Of a DNA stretch of 53,797 nucleotides, positions 1-7,001 are shown piece by piece. A model generated the notes under the pieces. That model was not told the origin of the DNA. It worked only from the letters and a program-made list of their open reading frames with translations, and did no database searches. The position numbers and the translations under genes were made by a program. The DNA lies in assembly GCF_947367085.1 (NCBI RefSeq), contig NZ_CANBCP010000010.1, positions 1 through 53,797 on the forward strand, written 5' to 3'. The DNA is from an uncultured Lactobacillus sp. (GTDB lineage: Bacteria; Bacillota; Bacilli; Lactobacillales; Lactobacillaceae). How positions within the stretch are numbered: position 1 is the stretch's first letter; each line of letters opens with the position of its first letter.

Positions 1-366
1 AGAGGACCTGAGCATATTGCCCTAATTACTGACTGTATGCAGGCAGGCTTAATGCCAGATGGCGACTACATGTTAGGCGAATTGCCAGTGTATGTTAAAG
101 ATGGTATGGCAAGACTTAAAGACGGCGATAATTTAGCCGGTAGTATCTTACTACTTAAAGATGCAGTTAAAAACTTGGTAAATTGGAACGTTGTCACACC
201 AGAAGATGCTGTTATGATGGCTAGTTATGTTCCAGCTAATAGTGTTCACATGACTGATAAGTGCGGCGTTATTAAACCAGACCATGATGCAGACTTTGTG
301 GTTTTAGATGACGATATGACTGTAGAAGAAACTTACCTAAATGGTGTAAGTCGCTATCAAAGATAG
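1..366 (+). CDS. nagA: N-acetylglucosamine-6-phosphate deacetylase, C-terminal part (5' end outside window)
   Basis: The frame is open from base 1, so only about the last 121 residues are present. The enzyme removes acetate from GlcNAc-6-phosphate to give glucosamine-6-phosphate in amino-sugar catabolism and wall recycling. Visible family features are the ITDCMQAGLMPDG stretch, whose Asp corresponds to the conserved catalytic Asp of the NagA TIM barrel, then KDGMARLKDGDNLAGSIL, and the closing sheet with HDADFVVLDDD, typical of NagA and other amidohydrolases. A hairpin terminator follows the stop. The identification rests on a clear family match over a partial protein, and nothing can be said of its promoter. 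Confidence 0.9.
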   Translation, partial: RGPEHIALITDCMQAGLMPDGDYMLGELPVYVKDGMARLKDGDNLAGSILLLKDAVKNLVNWNVVTPEDAVMMASYVPANSVHMTDKCGVIKPDHDADFVVLDDDMTVEETYLNGVSRYQR

Positions 367-390
367 GAACGAAATTTTGTTAGTACAATA

Positions 391-416
391 AAAAGCAAGC
401 ATTTGCTTGCTTTTTT
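391..416 (+). terminator. Rho-independent terminator of nagA
   Basis: A 10-bp stem (AAAAGCAAGC with GCTTGCTTTT) and a 4-nt loop run into a T tract, 25 nt after the nagA stop. The A-rich left arm could also serve the convergent ntd gene. Confidence 0.85.
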
Positions 417-435
417 GTCTATAAAACTATTTTTC

Positions 436-912
436 CTAATATACAGCACCGTCGTAGAAATTAAACTTAGGCTTGTTGAAGTTAAAGTCTTTAAGATCGC
501 TCATCTTAATAACATTGTCAGCAACGCCCCAGCTCATCAAGTTAATTGGCTCACCAAATTGGTCATCTGGAACCACTAATAATACAAACTTACCTTGTGA
601 CATGGCATAACCTAATTCCATCCCTAAACCAACGTCTTCTTCTTTAGGAACATATACGCCAAGCATGACATCGCTTGTCTTGATACCAATTAAGTCGCCA
701 CTGTAAGTAGCCTGGGCCCATTCTTTGTCGTGTAAGTATTCAGGGTGTTCATCAACGCGAATATCTTTGTATTGGTTTTGAAGTGGAACATAGCTATTTT
801 CAAGATCAATTGTTGGGTTTTGCTCCAAGGCCTTCATTGCATCTTTGTAAGCTTTGTTTTGAGTTTCAGTAAACCAGCCAGCACCAAAATAAACGGTTTT
901 TTGTTTAGTCAT
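436..912 (-). CDS. ntd: Nucleoside 2-deoxyribosyltransferase (class II NTD)
   Basis: Cytosolic purine and pyrimidine salvage enzyme that exchanges the base of 2'-deoxyribonucleosides, a Lactobacillus hallmark. The protein is 158 residues, close to the 157 of the L. leichmannii enzyme, and collinear with it: FGAGWF at the N terminus, the NSYVPL and RVDEHPEYLHD stretches, then EEDVGLGMELGYA, whose Glu (residue 99) matches catalytic Glu98, and a C-terminal YDGAVY ending with the Tyr that completes the active site. I use the ATG at 912 (MTKQKTVYFG) because a GAAAGG ribosome site lies 9 nt upstream; a longer TTG start at 918 is possible but badly spaced. The gene converges on nagA and is divergent from the PTS gene. 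It could be the purine-restricted PTD subtype; base specificity is not decided here. Confidence 0.93.
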   Translation of the reverse strand: MTKQKTVYFGAGWFTETQNKAYKDAMKALEQNPTIDLENSYVPLQNQYKDIRVDEHPEYLHDKEWAQATYSGDLIGIKTSDVMLGVYVPKEEDVGLGMELGYAMSQGKFVLLVVPDDQFGEPINLMSWGVADNVIKMSDLKDFNFNKPKFNFYDGAVY

Positions 913-993
913 AATCAAGGTCCTTTCATAAAAAACGATTACTTGTTAACTTTAGCAAAAAATATTAAAACGCAACAGTAGTCTTCGTGTTTT

Positions 994-1015
994 TGAAACC
1001 GGTTTAAGATATAAT
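994..1015 (+). promoter_or_regulatory. Candidate promoter with cre-like palindrome before the PTS IIA gene
   Basis: A TATAAT -10 box lies at 1010-1015. Just upstream is the perfect palindrome AAACCGGTTT (996-1005) inside TGAAACCGGTTTAA (994-1007), which agrees at 11 of 14 positions with the CcpA consensus TGWAARCGYTWNCW by my count. A cre here would fit carbon catabolite control of a PTS gene. The -35 is weak. This is a prediction from consensus only. Confidence 0.4.
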
Positions 1016-1055
1016 TGATTTATGACTTTTAACGACCAGAAAGGGATAGACGCAT

Positions 1056-1541
1056 ATGAGCATTGATAAGAAAAAACTTTTTGATAAAAAGGCTGTATTT
1101 GTAACTGATAAAACGGATCGGAATGAAATCTTTAGGGATGTTTATCAAAAACTCTTAGATTTAGGCTATGTTAAAGGTGATTTTATCGAAAATATTATTG
1201 AACGCGAAGATAAATACCCAACGGGTATTTCAACGCATCCCTTATCTCACGACTTGCCAAATGTTGCTATTCCTCATACCGAAGGCAAGTTTGTAAATAC
1301 ACAATTGATTGTACCAATTGCCTTGAAGAATCCAGTTAAGTTCAATAATATGGTTAATCCAACCGAAAGCTTTGATGTGAAATTTTTATTCATGATTTTG
1401 AATGATAATCCTGATCTTCATTCTAATATCTTGGCACAAATCATGGACTTTTTAGCTCAAACTGAAGTGGATGACTTAAATGAGTTATTTAATGAAACCG
1501 ATCCTGCTGAGATCTATGATTTTTTAGAAAATAATTTTTAA
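1056..1541 (+). CDS. PTS sugar transporter subunit IIA (EIIA type 2, fructose/galactitol-like)
   Basis: A 161-residue single-domain EIIA of the PTS_EIIA_2 (mannitol/fructose/galactitol) superfamily. It should accept phosphate from HPr on His74 in the VAIPHTE motif and pass it to a cognate IIB. The ATG at 1056 follows AAAGGG at a workable distance. No IIB or IIC gene lies next to it, so it is an orphan component whose substrate cannot be deduced, and a partly regulatory role is possible. It is monocistronic, ends at a bidirectional terminator, and has a possible cre element upstream. Confidence 0.85.
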   Translation: MSIDKKKLFDKKAVFVTDKTDRNEIFRDVYQKLLDLGYVKGDFIENIIEREDKYPTGISTHPLSHDLPNVAIPHTEGKFVNTQLIVPIALKNPVKFNNMVNPTESFDVKFLFMILNDNPDLHSNILAQIMDFLAQTEVDDLNELFNETDPAEIYDFLENNF

Positions 1542-1543
1542 CT

Positions 1544-1584
1544 AAAAAAACTAGCCATCAAAAGTGATGAAGCTAGTTTTTTTT
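1544..1584. terminator. Bidirectional terminator between the PTS IIA and GntR genes
   Basis: The hairpin has an outer stem with CTAGC pairing to GCTAG, flanked by A and T tracts, and an inner CATCA/TGATG stem. The A run on the left and T run on the right let it act on both strands for two convergent genes. Confidence 0.85.
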
Positions 1585-1585
1585 A

Positions 1586-2320
1586 TTAAATTTCTGGGTA
1601 ATCTGGAGTAGTGAATGAAACTTCCGTATAGTCAAGCTTTTTGTAGTTTACCATGTAAAGTAGAACTTCACTGTTTTTAGAAGATACAATCTTCTTTTCT
1701 TGTTTAACTACATAATCGCCTTCTTTTAACCCTAAAGCTTGGGCAACTTCGCTTGAAGCTTTAACAATACTATCTTTTTCTTTAAATGGTTCATCTAAAA
1801 GATAAATGTTTGAGTCTTGGCGAATGCGGACGTAGATGTTTTGGAAGTTTGTTTGTAGATCCTTGATTTTATTATGGTTAATAAACTTAGGAGCAAAGTA
1901 TGCTTGATAGTAAAGAAACGGTACATCGTTGACACTACGTACTTGAATTAAGTGATAGTGGTAAGTGTTTTTATTGATGCCAAGTTCAAAGTTGATGCTT
2001 GGATCGTCTTCTTTTTCTAAGCTAATTACTTTGATATCTTCTTTTACTGCGCCATCTTTTTGAGGAAAGAGATTTAATTCTTTGAATCGAACTAAACGTT
2101 GGTGAGGTGAGTGAGAAACGAAAGTTCCTTTACCTTGATAGCGAACAAGATAACCAGCCTTAACTAAATCTTTAACTGAACGAATTACAGTGATTGAAGA
2201 AACGTTGAATTTTTCTTTTAGTTCTTTTTCACTGTAAAACTTATCAGCATATTGAAACTGTCCAGACAAAATTTCTTCTTTTAATTCATTTTCGATTTGT
2301 AAATATTTAGGTTCGACCAT
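1586..2320 (-). CDS. GntR-family transcriptional regulator with UTRA ligand domain
   Basis: A 244-residue DNA-binding regulator. Residues 5-70 form the GntR winged helix (YLQIENELKEEIL, then YSEKELKEKFNVSSITVIRSV and the wing YQGKGTFVS). Residues about 90-235 are a UTRA effector domain of the HutC/FarR class, which usually binds sugar phosphates or small metabolites. The start is ATG 2320 with an AAGGATGG-like site upstream. It lies 17 nt downstream of the phosphatase gene on the same strand, so the two are probably co-transcribed and the regulator may act on its own operon; the inverted repeat at 3163-3199 is one possible target. The effector is not deducible. Confidence 0.88.
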   Translation of the reverse strand: MVEPKYLQIENELKEEILSGQFQYADKFYSEKELKEKFNVSSITVIRSVKDLVKAGYLVRYQGKGTFVSHSPHQRLVRFKELNLFPQKDGAVKEDIKVISLEKEDDPSINFELGINKNTYHYHLIQVRSVNDVPFLYYQAYFAPKFINHNKIKDLQTNFQNIYVRIRQDSNIYLLDEPFKEKDSIVKASSEVAQALGLKEGDYVVKQEKKIVSSKNSEVLLYMVNYKKLDYTEVSFTTPDYPEI

Positions 2321-2337
2321 TTTGTATCCATCCTTAC

Positions 2338-3138
2338 TTAATTAAGATAAATTCTTCTTAGGTCCATAATATCGCCAGCTGACAGGTGCATGACCTTGCG
2401 TAAGTACTCATGAATTCCACCGTATTCTTCATTCAGTACTTTGACTGCATGGTCAAGATATTCTGGATAAACGGATTGAATATCCTTGATTGATTGTAGT
2501 ACCTTAGCACTAGCTCCATCATGGGCAGCTTGCTTGAGCATATTTTCTACAAATTCTTTAGTTGTGACGTTAGTTAATACATAATCATATTTTATAGTTG
2601 AAAAAGGCACTCCTAATGCGGATAAAACGAGTAAAGCGCCGTACCCAGTCCGGTCTTTTCCAGCTGTACAGTGGAATAATAAGGCTTCGTTATCTTTGCT
2701 ATTAGTTAAAAGTAGATCAAAAAATTTACGATAAGCTTTTTGGGCAGTTTGGCCTTTGATCATATCCTCATAAGCAAAATACATATGTTTGAAGCCGTAT
2801 GTCGGATCTTTTTCTGCATTTTCTTCTAAGGCAAAGATTCCCTTAGAAGCATTCGTTAAATCATCGCTAAAAACCGGATCAAACTCATAAACAGCACCCT
2901 CTGGAACACGGTCAGGATGGTCGTGTTGTTCTTTTGCAGTTCGGAAGTCAACATCGTATTTAACTCCGTAATCACGTAAAAGATCAAGATCTGTTGGAGA
3001 AAGATCAGCTAAATTACCGGTTCTCAGCAATTTATTGTACTTAATCTTTTGACCACTGATTGTTTCATATCCACCTAGTTCGCGGAAATTTCGGCCAGAT
3101 TTGATGCCAATCAGTCTAGTCTTATAATTTTCGCTCAT
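2338..3138 (-). CDS. Tyrosine/dual-specificity protein phosphatase (Y_phosphatase3 family)
   Basis: A 266-residue cytosolic phosphatase with the Cys-phosphatase P-loop HCTAGKDRTG at residues 156-165 (nucleophile Cys157, Arg163) and the typical N-terminal RNFRELGGY motif. Relatives act on protein phosphotyrosine, polyphosphates or phosphoinositides, and the physiological substrate here is open. The start is ATG 3138, preceded by AAGGA at 9 nt. It is the first gene of a two-gene minus operon with the GntR regulator and diverges from the usp gene. No signal peptide is visible, unlike secreted relatives in pathogens. Confidence 0.88.
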   Translation of the reverse strand: MSENYKTRLIGIKSGRNFRELGGYETISGQKIKYNKLLRTGNLADLSPTDLDLLRDYGVKYDVDFRTAKEQHDHPDRVPEGAVYEFDPVFSDDLTNASKGIFALEENAEKDPTYGFKHMYFAYEDMIKGQTAQKAYRKFFDLLLTNSKDNEALLFHCTAGKDRTGYGALLVLSALGVPFSTIKYDYVLTNVTTKEFVENMLKQAAHDGASAKVLQSIKDIQSVYPEYLDHAVKVLNEEYGGIHEYLRKVMHLSAGDIMDLRRIYLN

Positions 3139-3162
3139 AAATGTAGTTCCTTAATCTATTTA

Positions 3163-3199
3163 AAGCGCGTAGTGTATAGCTTTTAGAAGCTACGCGCTT
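3163..3199. promoter_or_regulatory. Perfect inverted repeat in the phosphatase/GntR 5' region
   Basis: The 10-bp arms AAGCGCGTAG (3163-3172) and CTACGCGCTT (3190-3199) flank a 17-nt centre, 25 nt upstream of the phosphatase ATG. There is no adequate T tract on either side, so an operator (for example for the downstream GntR) or an mRNA leader hairpin is more likely than a terminator. Confidence 0.5.
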
Positions 3200-3304
3200 G
3201 GGATTGTGGTTAATATAGTAATAAAATGGCATTTAGATTTTAACACTAATTAAGGTAGAGTGCTAGATTATTTGAAATCTATAGCTAATTATTTAAGAAA
3301 GAGT

Positions 3305-3315
3305 TATGGTAAAAT
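3305..3315 (+). promoter_or_regulatory. Candidate extended -10 promoter of the usp gene
   Basis: TATGGTAAAAT contains TGG-TAAAAT, an extended -10 form common before Lactobacillus genes, about 40 nt upstream of the start. The -35 is poor. Confidence 0.45.
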
Positions 3316-3356
3316 AAAAGTGTTAGAAATTCGCCAAAAAGCTGGAGATGATAAAG

Positions 3357-3851
3357 ATGATGGAAGATTATAACAATATTTTAGTACCAGTCGATGGATC
3401 TGAAACTGCAGAAAGAGCATTTGATAAAGCAGTCCAAATCGCTATTGATAATAATGCACACTTAGATGTATTGAATGTTATTGATACTCGTCAATTTATG
3501 GGTGAAATGCAAGATACCCTTATCTCAGGTGACACTATCTATCAAATGACACAAGATTCTGAAGAATACTTGAAGAGTCTAAAGAAATGGGCTCAAGAAA
3601 AGATGGACTTCAGTGATGTGAGTTACCACATTCGTTACGGTTCACCTAAGAGAATTATTGCTGTTGATTTCATCAATGACCACCACAATGACTTGATTGT
3701 GATGGGCGCAACAGGGATGAATGCAGTTGAAAGAATGTTAATGGGTAGCGTTACTGAATACGTTAACCAACATGCTTTGTCTGACGTCTTAATTGTTAAG
3801 ACCGATTTGGAAAATAAAAAGGTTCCAAAGAAAAAGAAAAAGAGATTTTAA
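3357..3851 (+). CDS. Universal stress protein UspA family
   Basis: A 164-residue cytosolic single-domain Usp. It begins with the family's NNILVPVDGS strand and carries the ATP-binding signature GATG-9x-GS (Gly117, Gly120, Gly130, Ser131), so it belongs to the nucleotide-binding UspA/MJ0577 class. I place the start at ATG 3357 (MMEDYNN) because the GGAG at 3343-3346 is 10 nt away; the ATG at 3348 would leave one base of spacing. An unusual feature is the very basic tail with five consecutive lysines (KKKKKRF), which could contact RNA, DNA or membranes. The gene has its own terminator and is transcribed away from the phosphatase operon. Confidence 0.92.
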   Translation: MMEDYNNILVPVDGSETAERAFDKAVQIAIDNNAHLDVLNVIDTRQFMGEMQDTLISGDTIYQMTQDSEEYLKSLKKWAQEKMDFSDVSYHIRYGSPKRIIAVDFINDHHNDLIVMGATGMNAVERMLMGSVTEYVNQHALSDVLIVKTDLENKKVPKKKKKRF

Positions 3852-3869
3852 GTTAAATCCGAACATTTG

Positions 3870-3906
3870 AAAGCTGGTCTAGTCTATTAAAAGATCGGCT
3901 TTTTTG
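3870..3906 (+). terminator. Terminator of the usp gene
   Basis: An 11-bp stem (AAAGCTGGTCT with AGATCGGCTTT, two G-U pairs) is followed by a T6 run. Confidence 0.8.
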
Positions 3907-3960
3907 TTTGTGATTGGACCGTTCCAATTGAATTATTTACAAAAAATTTGACTTTTTTAA

Positions 3961-4001
3961 AGAAATATATGTTCAACTCCGAATATTTCTGGTATTATAC
4001 T
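3961..4001 (+). promoter_or_regulatory. Promoter of the phosphonate-type operon with overlapping two-turn inverted repeat
   Basis: An extended -10 (TGG then TATTAT, 3990-3998) has TTCAAC at 3972-3977 as a weak -35. Across it lie the perfect arms AGAAATAT (3961-3968) and ATATTTCT (3983-3990), whose centres are 22 bp apart, about two helical turns. Another perfect dyad, ATTGGA/TCCAAT with 4 nt between, is at 3913-3928. The geometry suggests a dimeric regulator bound across the -35 region. Confidence 0.5.
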
Positions 4002-4039
4002 TAAGAACAAACGCCAGTTGATAATGAAAGGAGTCGCAG

Positions 4040-4171
4040 ATGCTTTTACCATACTCAATTGAAAAAGTTATTCGTATTGCATCCGTGGCTCGTTTAAAGG
4101 CTGTTTCTACTGGAGAAGCAGTCTTAGTTCGCGTCTTTGTTTTATTTTCATCATGGATTTTACAGGCTTAA
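4040..4171 (+). CDS. Possible leader ORF (43 aa) upstream of the phosphonate-type operon
   Basis: An ATG preceded at 6 nt by AAAGGAG opens a 43-codon frame starting MLLPYSIEKVIRIAS and ending with a hydrophobic stretch. The excellent ribosome site inside a 430-nt gap argues for translation, but codons 20-29 coincide with a 12-bp RNA hairpin, so the frame may be incidental to RNA structure or be a regulatory leader peptide. I recognise no family. Confidence 0.35.
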   Translation: MLLPYSIEKVIRIASVARLKAVSTGEAVLVRVFVLFSSWILQA

Positions 4172-4195
4172 TGAGTCGTCGGTTTTTCGTCGACT
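4097..4195 (+). promoter_or_regulatory. Structured leader RNA of the phosphonate-type operon
   Basis: The leader runs from about 4005 to the phnD start at 4284. Hairpin 1 is a 12-bp stem (AAGGCTGTTTCT 4097-4108 with AGAAGCAGTCTT 4114-4125, two G-U pairs, 5-nt loop). Hairpin 2 pairs AGTCGTCG (4174-4181) with CGTCGACT (4188-4195), one mismatch; a T7 tract follows at 4204-4210. I do not recognise a known riboswitch. A cis-regulatory RNA or attenuator is the inference. Confidence 0.45.
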
Positions 4196-4245
4196 TGTTG
4201 AGCTTTTTTTGTACCATGAGCAGGTTGTATGTTGGGTTGTTATAG
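4171..4245 (+). CDS. Possible second leader ORF (24 aa), start overlapping the first leader ORF stop
   Basis: The sequence TAATG joins the stop of the 43-aa frame to an ATG opening MSRRFFVDLLSFF and ending at TAG 4243, 38 nt before the phnD start. The overlap would allow translational coupling. It is short and also overlaps hairpin 2, so it may be chance. Confidence 0.2.
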   Translation: MSRRFFVDLLSFFCTMSRLYVGLL

Positions 4246-4283
4246 TTGTTTTATTTTTGAAGTCTGGGAGGACAAAAAACAAG

Positions 4284-5213
4284 ATGAAAAAGTTCAAAAA
4301 AGTGCTGGTTGGCCTTTTCGCAGTCTTGCTTGCAGTAGTTGCCACTGCTTGCTCAAATAAAAAGTCAAATTCGGGCGAAGGCTACACACCTAAGTCATTA
4401 AGCGTTCAATTCGTTCCAAGTCAAGCTGCTGACAAACTTGAAGGGCGTGCTAAGCCATTGGAAAAAATGCTTTCTAAAAAATTAGGTATTCCTGTAAAAG
4501 TTACCATGTCAACTGATTACAACACAGTTGTCGAAGCTATGAAATCTAAGAAAGTTGATGTTGGTTTCTTGCCACCAGATGGTTATGTATTGGCACACAA
4601 GCAAGGTGCAGCCGATGTTTTGCTTCAAGCACAAAGATATGGTGTCAAGCAACCAAATGGTCAAGCTACCAAGGACTTAGTTGATTCTTACCGCGCTGAA
4701 ATCGTAGTTAAAAAAGGGTCAAAGATCAAGAACTGGAAAGATTTAAAGGGCAAGAGCATTTCTGTTCAAAATCCAACTTCTTCAGCAGGTTACGTATTCC
4801 CAGTTGCTGAATTAAAACAAAAAGGCTTGGATGTGCTTAAGAGCTGTAAGTTAGTTACTGTAACTGGTCACGATCAAGCTATCTTGAATGTGTTAAATGG
4901 CGATACTGATGCAGCTTTCGTATTTGAAGATGCAAGAAACATCGTTAAAAAGGATCAACCTAATATTATGAAAAAGGTTGTGCCAATTTACTTCACTAAG
5001 CCAATTCCAAACGATACAGTTTGTGTAAGAAGTGACATGTCAAAAGCCTTCCAAAAGAAGCTTGCTAAAGCATTCATCGAAGTAGGTGAATCTAAAAAAG
5101 GTAAAAAGTTGATTGAATCAATTTACAGTCACGAAGGCTATGTTCGCTCAAACGATAGTAAGTTCGGTATTGTACGTAAGTACGATAAGATCATCGAATC
5201 CACTAAAAAATAA
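4284..5213 (+). CDS. phnD: Phosphonate-type ABC transporter substrate-binding lipoprotein (copy 1)
   Basis: A 309-residue extracellular receptor of the PhnD family. It begins with a lipoprotein signal (MKKFKKVLVG, a hydrophobic core, lipobox ending ATAC), so it is anchored by diacylglyceryl-Cys. The mature part has the YTPKSLSVQFVPSQ strand, the KPLEKMLSKKLGIPV segment and PPDGYVLAH, as in PhnD/PtxB-type proteins. ATG 4284 is chosen because the signal peptide starts there and GGGAGG lies 12 nt upstream; the frame is open further upstream but makes no sense as a secreted N terminus. It is the first gene of a five-gene importer operon. Ligand candidates are phosphonate, phosphite or phosphate esters; no degradative gene is nearby to decide. 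Confidence 0.87.
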   Translation: MKKFKKVLVGLFAVLLAVVATACSNKKSNSGEGYTPKSLSVQFVPSQAADKLEGRAKPLEKMLSKKLGIPVKVTMSTDYNTVVEAMKSKKVDVGFLPPDGYVLAHKQGAADVLLQAQRYGVKQPNGQATKDLVDSYRAEIVVKKGSKIKNWKDLKGKSISVQNPTSSAGYVFPVAELKQKGLDVLKSCKLVTVTGHDQAILNVLNGDTDAAFVFEDARNIVKKDQPNIMKKVVPIYFTKPIPNDTVCVRSDMSKAFQKKLAKAFIEVGESKKGKKLIESIYSHEGYVRSNDSKFGIVRKYDKIIESTKK

Positions 5214-5272
5214 AAACTAAATAAATTTAATGTGCTAAAAATCTAGATATTGAGTTTTAATGGAGAGAAAAA

Positions 5273-6199
5273 ATGAAGAATGTAAAAAGGATTTTCGTTG
5301 CTGCCTTTTTATTCCTAGTTGCTATTGCTAGTGTCGCTTGCTCAAATAAGAGCGCCAAGTCTCAGTCAGGATATACTCCTAAGTCTTTATCCATTCAATT
5401 TGTGCCAAGTCAAAATGCACAAACTTTAGAAGCTCGCGCTAAACCGTTAGAAAAAATGCTTTCTAAGCGTTTAGGCATCCCGGTGAAAGTTACAACTTCC
5501 ACTAGTTTCAATGCACCAATCGAAGCAATGTCTTCTAAGAAAATTGACGTTGCATTCTTACCACCAGATGGTTATGTATTAGCCCACAAGCGTGGTGTAG
5601 CTGATGTTTTGCTTCAAGCTGAACGTTACGGAATTAAACAACCAAATGGTCAAGCCACTAAGAATTTAGTGAAATCATATCGTGCTGAAATTTTAGTTAG
5701 AAAGAATTCTAAAATTAAGAGCTGGAAAGATTTAAAGGGTAAGAGTATTTCAATTCAAGACCCCACTTCTTCTGGCGGCTACTTGTTCCCAGTAGCAGAA
5801 TTAAAACAAAAAGGTCTAGATGTAACTAAGGACTGCAAACTTGTGACAGTTACTGGACATGATCAAGGCGTTTTAAACGTTTTAAATGGTGATACTGATG
5901 CAGCTTTTGTTTTTGAAGATGCACGTAACACTGTGAAAAAAGATCAACCAGATATTATGAATAAAGTTGTCCCAATCTACTTTACTCATGACATTCCGAA
6001 TGACACTATTTCAGTTAGAAGTGATATGTCAAAGGCATTTAGAAAGAAATTAGCTAAGGCATTTATTGATATTGCTCATACTAAAGAAGGTCATAAGGTA
6101 ATTGAGCAAGTTTATACTCATCAAGGTTATGCTTACACCAAAGACAGTGATTTTGATGTGATTAGACGTTACCAAAAAATTGCTGGTCAAAGTAAATAA
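5273..6199 (+). CDS. phnD: Phosphonate-type ABC transporter substrate-binding lipoprotein (copy 2)
   Basis: A 308-residue paralogue of the preceding gene, identical at most positions and gap-free through the core (YTPKSLS, QFVPSQ, LPPDGYVLAHK, TVTGHDQ, LNGDTDAAFVFEDARN). It has its own lipoprotein signal with lipobox SVAC and a GGAGAG ribosome site. The 59-nt gap to copy 1 shows no terminator, so both should be on one mRNA. The differences cluster in the signal peptide, the segment after the first TS/TD pair (SFNAPIEAM against DYNTVVEAM) and the C terminus, which may tune ligand choice. This is a tandem duplication feeding one permease. Confidence 0.87.
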   Translation: MKNVKRIFVAAFLFLVAIASVACSNKSAKSQSGYTPKSLSIQFVPSQNAQTLEARAKPLEKMLSKRLGIPVKVTTSTSFNAPIEAMSSKKIDVAFLPPDGYVLAHKRGVADVLLQAERYGIKQPNGQATKNLVKSYRAEILVRKNSKIKSWKDLKGKSISIQDPTSSGGYLFPVAELKQKGLDVTKDCKLVTVTGHDQGVLNVLNGDTDAAFVFEDARNTVKKDQPDIMNKVVPIYFTHDIPNDTISVRSDMSKAFRKKLAKAFIDIAHTKEGHKVIEQVYTHQGYAYTKDSDFDVIRRYQKIAGQSK

Positions 6200-6218
6200 A
6201 GTTAAGGAGTAGTTATTC

Positions 6219-7001
6219 ATGGCAAAACAGCCAATGATTCAATTAAAAGACGTTACCAAAGTTTATGATAACGGTACTGTAGGTTTAAAAGATATCAACT
6301 TAGAAATCGATAAGGGCGAATTCGTAGTAGTTGTAGGTTTATCTGGTGCAGGTAAGTCAACATTGCTTCGTTCAATTAACCGTCTGCAAGATATTTCTGA
6401 AGGTAATATTTTGATTGATGGCAAATCGATTACTCAAGCTAAGGGCAAGAATTTACGCTTAATTCGCCGTGATATTGGGATGATTTTCCAAAGCTTTAAC
6501 TTAGTTAAGCGTTCAAGCGTCTTGCGTAATGTTTTAACTGGACGAGTAGCATATTATCCTACTTGGAAAACTACATTTAACTTATTTTCTAAAGAAGATA
6601 AGCAAAAAGCATATGAAGCTTTGCAAAGAGTGGATTTAGCAGATAAGGTTTATACACGTGCCGACCAATTGTCAGGTGGTCAGCAGCAACGTGTTGCTAT
6701 TGCCAGAGTTCTTACTCAAAATCCTAAGATTATCTTGGCCGATGAGCCGACTGCTTCACTTGACCCTCAAACTTCACGCCGCGTAATGCACGACTTAAAG
6801 ATGCTTAATGAAGATTATGGTATGACAGTTTTGGCTAACTTGCACAGTGTGGAATTAGCACGTGAATTTGGAGATCGTGTAATTGGTGTTCGTGCAGGAC
6901 AAATTGTTTACGATGGCAAGATGAGTGAAACTCCACAATCAGTCTTTGATGACATTTACAGTGGTAAGAATGGTGAAAAGACGGAGGCTGAAGATGAGTA
7001 A
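6219..7001 (+). CDS. phnC: Phosphonate-type ABC transporter ATP-binding protein
   Basis: A 260-residue ABC ATPase that energises uptake from the cytosolic face. Walker A is GLSGAGKST (40-48), the Q-loop is Gln91, the signature is LSGGQQQR (151-158), Walker B is IILADE (171-176) and the switch His is 209 in ANLHS. The sequence around [15 protein letters not shown] is typical of PhnC. The start ATG follows AAGGAG. Its last 8 nt overlap the first permease gene, so translation is coupled. Confidence 0.93.
   Translation: MAKQPMIQLKDVTKVYDNGTVGLKDINLEIDKGEFVVVVGLSGAGKSTLLRSINRLQDISEGNILIDGKSITQAKGKNLRLIRRDIGMIFQSFNLVKRSSVLRNVLTGRVAYYPTWKTTFNLFSKEDKQKAYEALQRVDLADKVYTRADQLSGGQQQRVAIARVLTQNPKIILADEPTASLDPQTSRRVMHDLKMLNEDYGMTVLANLHSVELAREFGDRVIGVRAGQIVYDGKMSETPQSVFDDIYSGKNGEKTEAEDE

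Noticed and set aside
4137..4283. N-terminal extension of the first phnD gene
   Set aside because: It would bury the lipoprotein signal 49 residues inside the protein; the ATG at 4284 with GGGAGG gives a normal signal peptide.
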